Positions 13,338-14,930 of a stretch of 14,930 nt of DNA are shown in pieces. The stretch is from positions 1-14,930 of the forward strand of contig JAEZWL010000189.1 of the NCBI GenBank assembly GCA_023420245.1. The letters are read 5' to 3'. The notes beneath the pieces are model-generated. The model saw nothing but the letters and a program-made list of their open reading frames with translations, was not told where the DNA came from and searched no databases. The position numbers were made by a program, and so were the translations under genes. Source of the stretch: Bacillota bacterium (GTDB taxonomy: Bacteria > Bacillota > Clostridia > Oscillospirales > Acutalibacteraceae). Within the stretch, counting starts at the first letter, position 1. Every line of letters begins with the position of its first letter.

Positions 13338-14819
13338 TTATACGACGGTGATCATACACTGGCGAACGGGCGCCTGCCCGGAAATGGTGGTATAAACGCT
13401 GGTGCAGCCCTTTGCCTTTGCCTGAACCTTGATATAAAAGCTGTTTCCGATTTTTTGGGATGAGATTACGCTCAGAACGCTGCCGTTTCCGGTCGTGATT
13501 TTTGGAACTCCGGCTACGCCGTAAGGAGTAAGCTTGAACTGGTACACCGCGTTCCGCTTCATTGTAAACGGCATCGTAGTGTCGGAAATTACGCCGCTGG
13601 ACCTTCCGCTCGCCGTAAAGAAAACCGAGGTGCCGTCGGGAGCGGTGGTTGTAATCTTCGCGGAGCCTGAGCCGGCATTGGTAATCTTATAAAGATAACC
13701 GCCCGCCGTTTTTTGGTAATAGGCTACTTTGACCGCAGCGGGGTTTGAGGATGACGCAGTCGGCGGTGAGGAAAGATTGGTCGTAATTTTATAAATATAT
13801 GTAGTATTGGAGCCAAAGGTATACGGGTAGCTTGTGTCGCACTTCATCGTTGTGGCGGGAACCGAGGGCGGATTATTGGAGCCTTCGCCCGGAATCGGAG
13901 TGGTTTGTCCTTCGGCAGCATAATCCTTGTAGCTGTAGTCCATATCCACAACGCCTGTGGTAATTCCGGGAACCGTGCCGTAACCGCACTGCCACATGGT
14001 ATACGGCTTGCTGAAGTTCGGCATATTAACGCCCCAGTGCGCTACCCAGCGGTCATAAACATCAAGCCGGGAGCTGGAGAGGTTGGAGTTAAAGATACTT
14101 GGCGAGCTGTAAACGGCTGTTTTATAGCCGGCAGCCTGCATGGTGCCAAGAAAGGTGGATACCACATCGGCAAGCGCTTCACTGTTCATTGTGCGATGTC
14201 CGCTGTATTCAATGTCATAAACGACCGGATAGTCAAGCGGAATGCCGTTGAGGATGCTGAGAACCTTGTTTGCTTCCTGCTCGGCCATTGTCACATTGGT
14301 AGCGCAGCTGTAGTAATAAACGCCGACTTTAATTCCGGCTTGCAGGGCTTTGGTGTAGTTTGCGCTGAAATACGGGTCGACCTGTGGGGTTAGGGAGTCT
14401 GTTCCGGTGTATCCGCAGCGGATAATGGCGAAGTCAATGCCGCTGGACTTTACGGCATTCCAGTCGATATCCAGCTGGTATCTGGATACGTCGATGCCCT
14501 TCAGGGCAACGTGAACGGTGCAGGTTGCCGTCAGACCGCTGCCTGTGGTTGCGGTTACGGTGGTTATGCCGAACGATACGCCGGTTACCATACCGCTGTT
14601 GTCCACGGTTGCGATGCCCGGATTCGCGATCGACCACCTGACGTCCGTAGTAGGAATACCCGACAGGCTGGCGTTCAGTGTGGTGAAATCTCCCGGCTTC
14701 ACCGCAATAAAAGAGTTGTCGAGTGTTAGGGTCTGAGCTGCGGAGTCCGCTGAAGCGGGGATTACGATGGATACCGCGATTGCGAGTGCGATGATGAGAG
14801 AGAAAATCCTTTGTTTCAA
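13338..14819 (-). CDS. secreted GH25 lysozyme with Big2-like domain
   Basis: A predicted exported muramidase of 493 residues that would cleave peptidoglycan between MurNAc and GlcNAc. Residues 1-24 form a signal peptide (cleavage after ASA). Residues about 28-106 are a Big2-type Ig-like domain (WSIANPGIATVDNSGMVTG). The GH25 barrel follows (about 107-300), with Asp110 in KGIDVSRYQ, the catalytic DxE pair Asp202/Glu204 in VVYDIEYSG, and DMDYSY near its end. After a Pro/Gly-rich linker (about 305-325) come two related beta-rich modules (about 327-405 and 412-493), probably for wall or glycan attachment. The start is TTG at 14819 with GGAGG seven bases upstream. It has no clear partner; a role in cell-wall turnover or in competition is open. 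Confidence 0.9.
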   Translation of the reverse strand: MKQRIFSLIIALAIAVSIVIPASADSAAQTLTLDNSFIAVKPGDFTTLNASLSGIPTTDVRWSIANPGIATVDNSGMVTGVSFGITTVTATTGSGLTATCTVHVALKGIDVSRYQLDIDWNAVKSSGIDFAIIRCGYTGTDSLTPQVDPYFSANYTKALQAGIKVGVYYYSCATNVTMAEQEANKVLSILNGIPLDYPVVYDIEYSGHRTMNSEALADVVSTFLGTMQAAGYKTAVYSSPSIFNSNLSSSRLDVYDRWVAHWGVNMPNFSKPYTMWQCGYGTVPGITTGVVDMDYSYKDYAAEGQTTPIPGEGSNNPPSVPATTMKCDTSYPYTFGSNTTYIYKITTNLSSPPTASSSNPAAVKVAYYQKTAGGYLYKITNAGSGSAKITTTAPDGTSVFFTASGRSSGVISDTTMPFTMKRNAVYQFKLTPYGVAGVPKITTGNGSVLSVISSQKIGNSFYIKVQAKAKGCTSVYTTISGQAPVRQCMITVV

Positions 14820-14930
14820 TTTCGTTCCTCCGTTTTCGTTTCGTTCTTCCTGTTTTTCTTCCTGCTTCCCATGTTTTCACTGAATCAAAGAGTATGCAAA
14901 TCAATGGAATGCGTTTGTGCCATGAAGGAT
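14820..14930 (-). promoter_or_regulatory. upstream region of the GH25 gene
   Basis: The ribosome site CGGAGGAAC (14825-14833 region) precedes the TTG start. Further up the minus strand is purine-rich, with repeated GAA and GGAAGA runs. A -35-like TTGATT occurs, but I find no convincing -10 at the right spacing, so the promoter is not identified. Confidence 0.35.

Noticed and set aside
1..14930. CRISPR array, toxin-antitoxin, phage-defence or selenocysteine features
   Set aside because: No regularly spaced repeats, no small overlapping toxin-like pairs, no defence-type nuclease or ATPase motifs, and no in-frame TGA with a following hairpin were seen.

Overview
The window looks like a chromosomal piece of a strictly anaerobic, probably motile Clostridia, most likely an Oscillospiraceae/Ruminococcaceae-type fermenter. 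The evidence is an oxygen-sensitive pyruvate formate-lyase, a strict-anaerobe-type hybrid cluster protein, a DUF1540 protein, strong AGGAGG ribosome sites with several TTG/GTG starts, and sigma-A promoters close to consensus. The genus is an inference. No rRNA, tRNA, CRISPR array, prophage or defence system is visible.

Left part (1-3470): a near-consensus promoter drives a ZTP (pfl-motif) riboswitch followed by pflB and pflA, which overlap by one base and end at a strong terminator. The logic is coherent: ZTP accumulates when 10-formyl-THF is short, and PFL makes the formate from which formyl-THF is built. A possible truncated minus-strand gene start lies at the left edge.

3470-6680: a gene-poor stretch holds short repeats, a possible foldback element and a promoter region with helically phased TTTATG repeats in front of a KimA-like potassium transporter. 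A bidirectional terminator separates it from a convergent dienelactone-hydrolase-family gene. A 155-bp MITE-like element with 15-bp terminal inverted repeats sits immediately upstream of that hydrolase gene.

6680-9060: a TrmB-type regulator and a diaminopimelate decarboxylase-family gene form a two-gene minus-strand operon (ATGA overlap). Its promoter is near consensus and has a palindrome at the start site that fits autoregulation. A small Cys-rich DUF1540 gene is read divergently.

9060-11290: an hcp (hybrid cluster protein) - cupin operon on the minus strand. A CRP/FNR-type palindrome is centred at the predicted -41.5 position, as expected for a nitrosative-stress regulon.

11290-14930: motA-motB on the minus strand, with an unusual Gly/Thr-rich linker and Ser/Ala-rich tail in MotB. 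Next comes a secreted GH25 lysozyme with an N-terminal Big2-like domain and two related C-terminal modules. Most of the window is ordinary metabolic chromosome; the best leads are regulatory (riboswitch, the -41.5 palindrome, phased repeats) and mobile (the MITE), not a new protein system.
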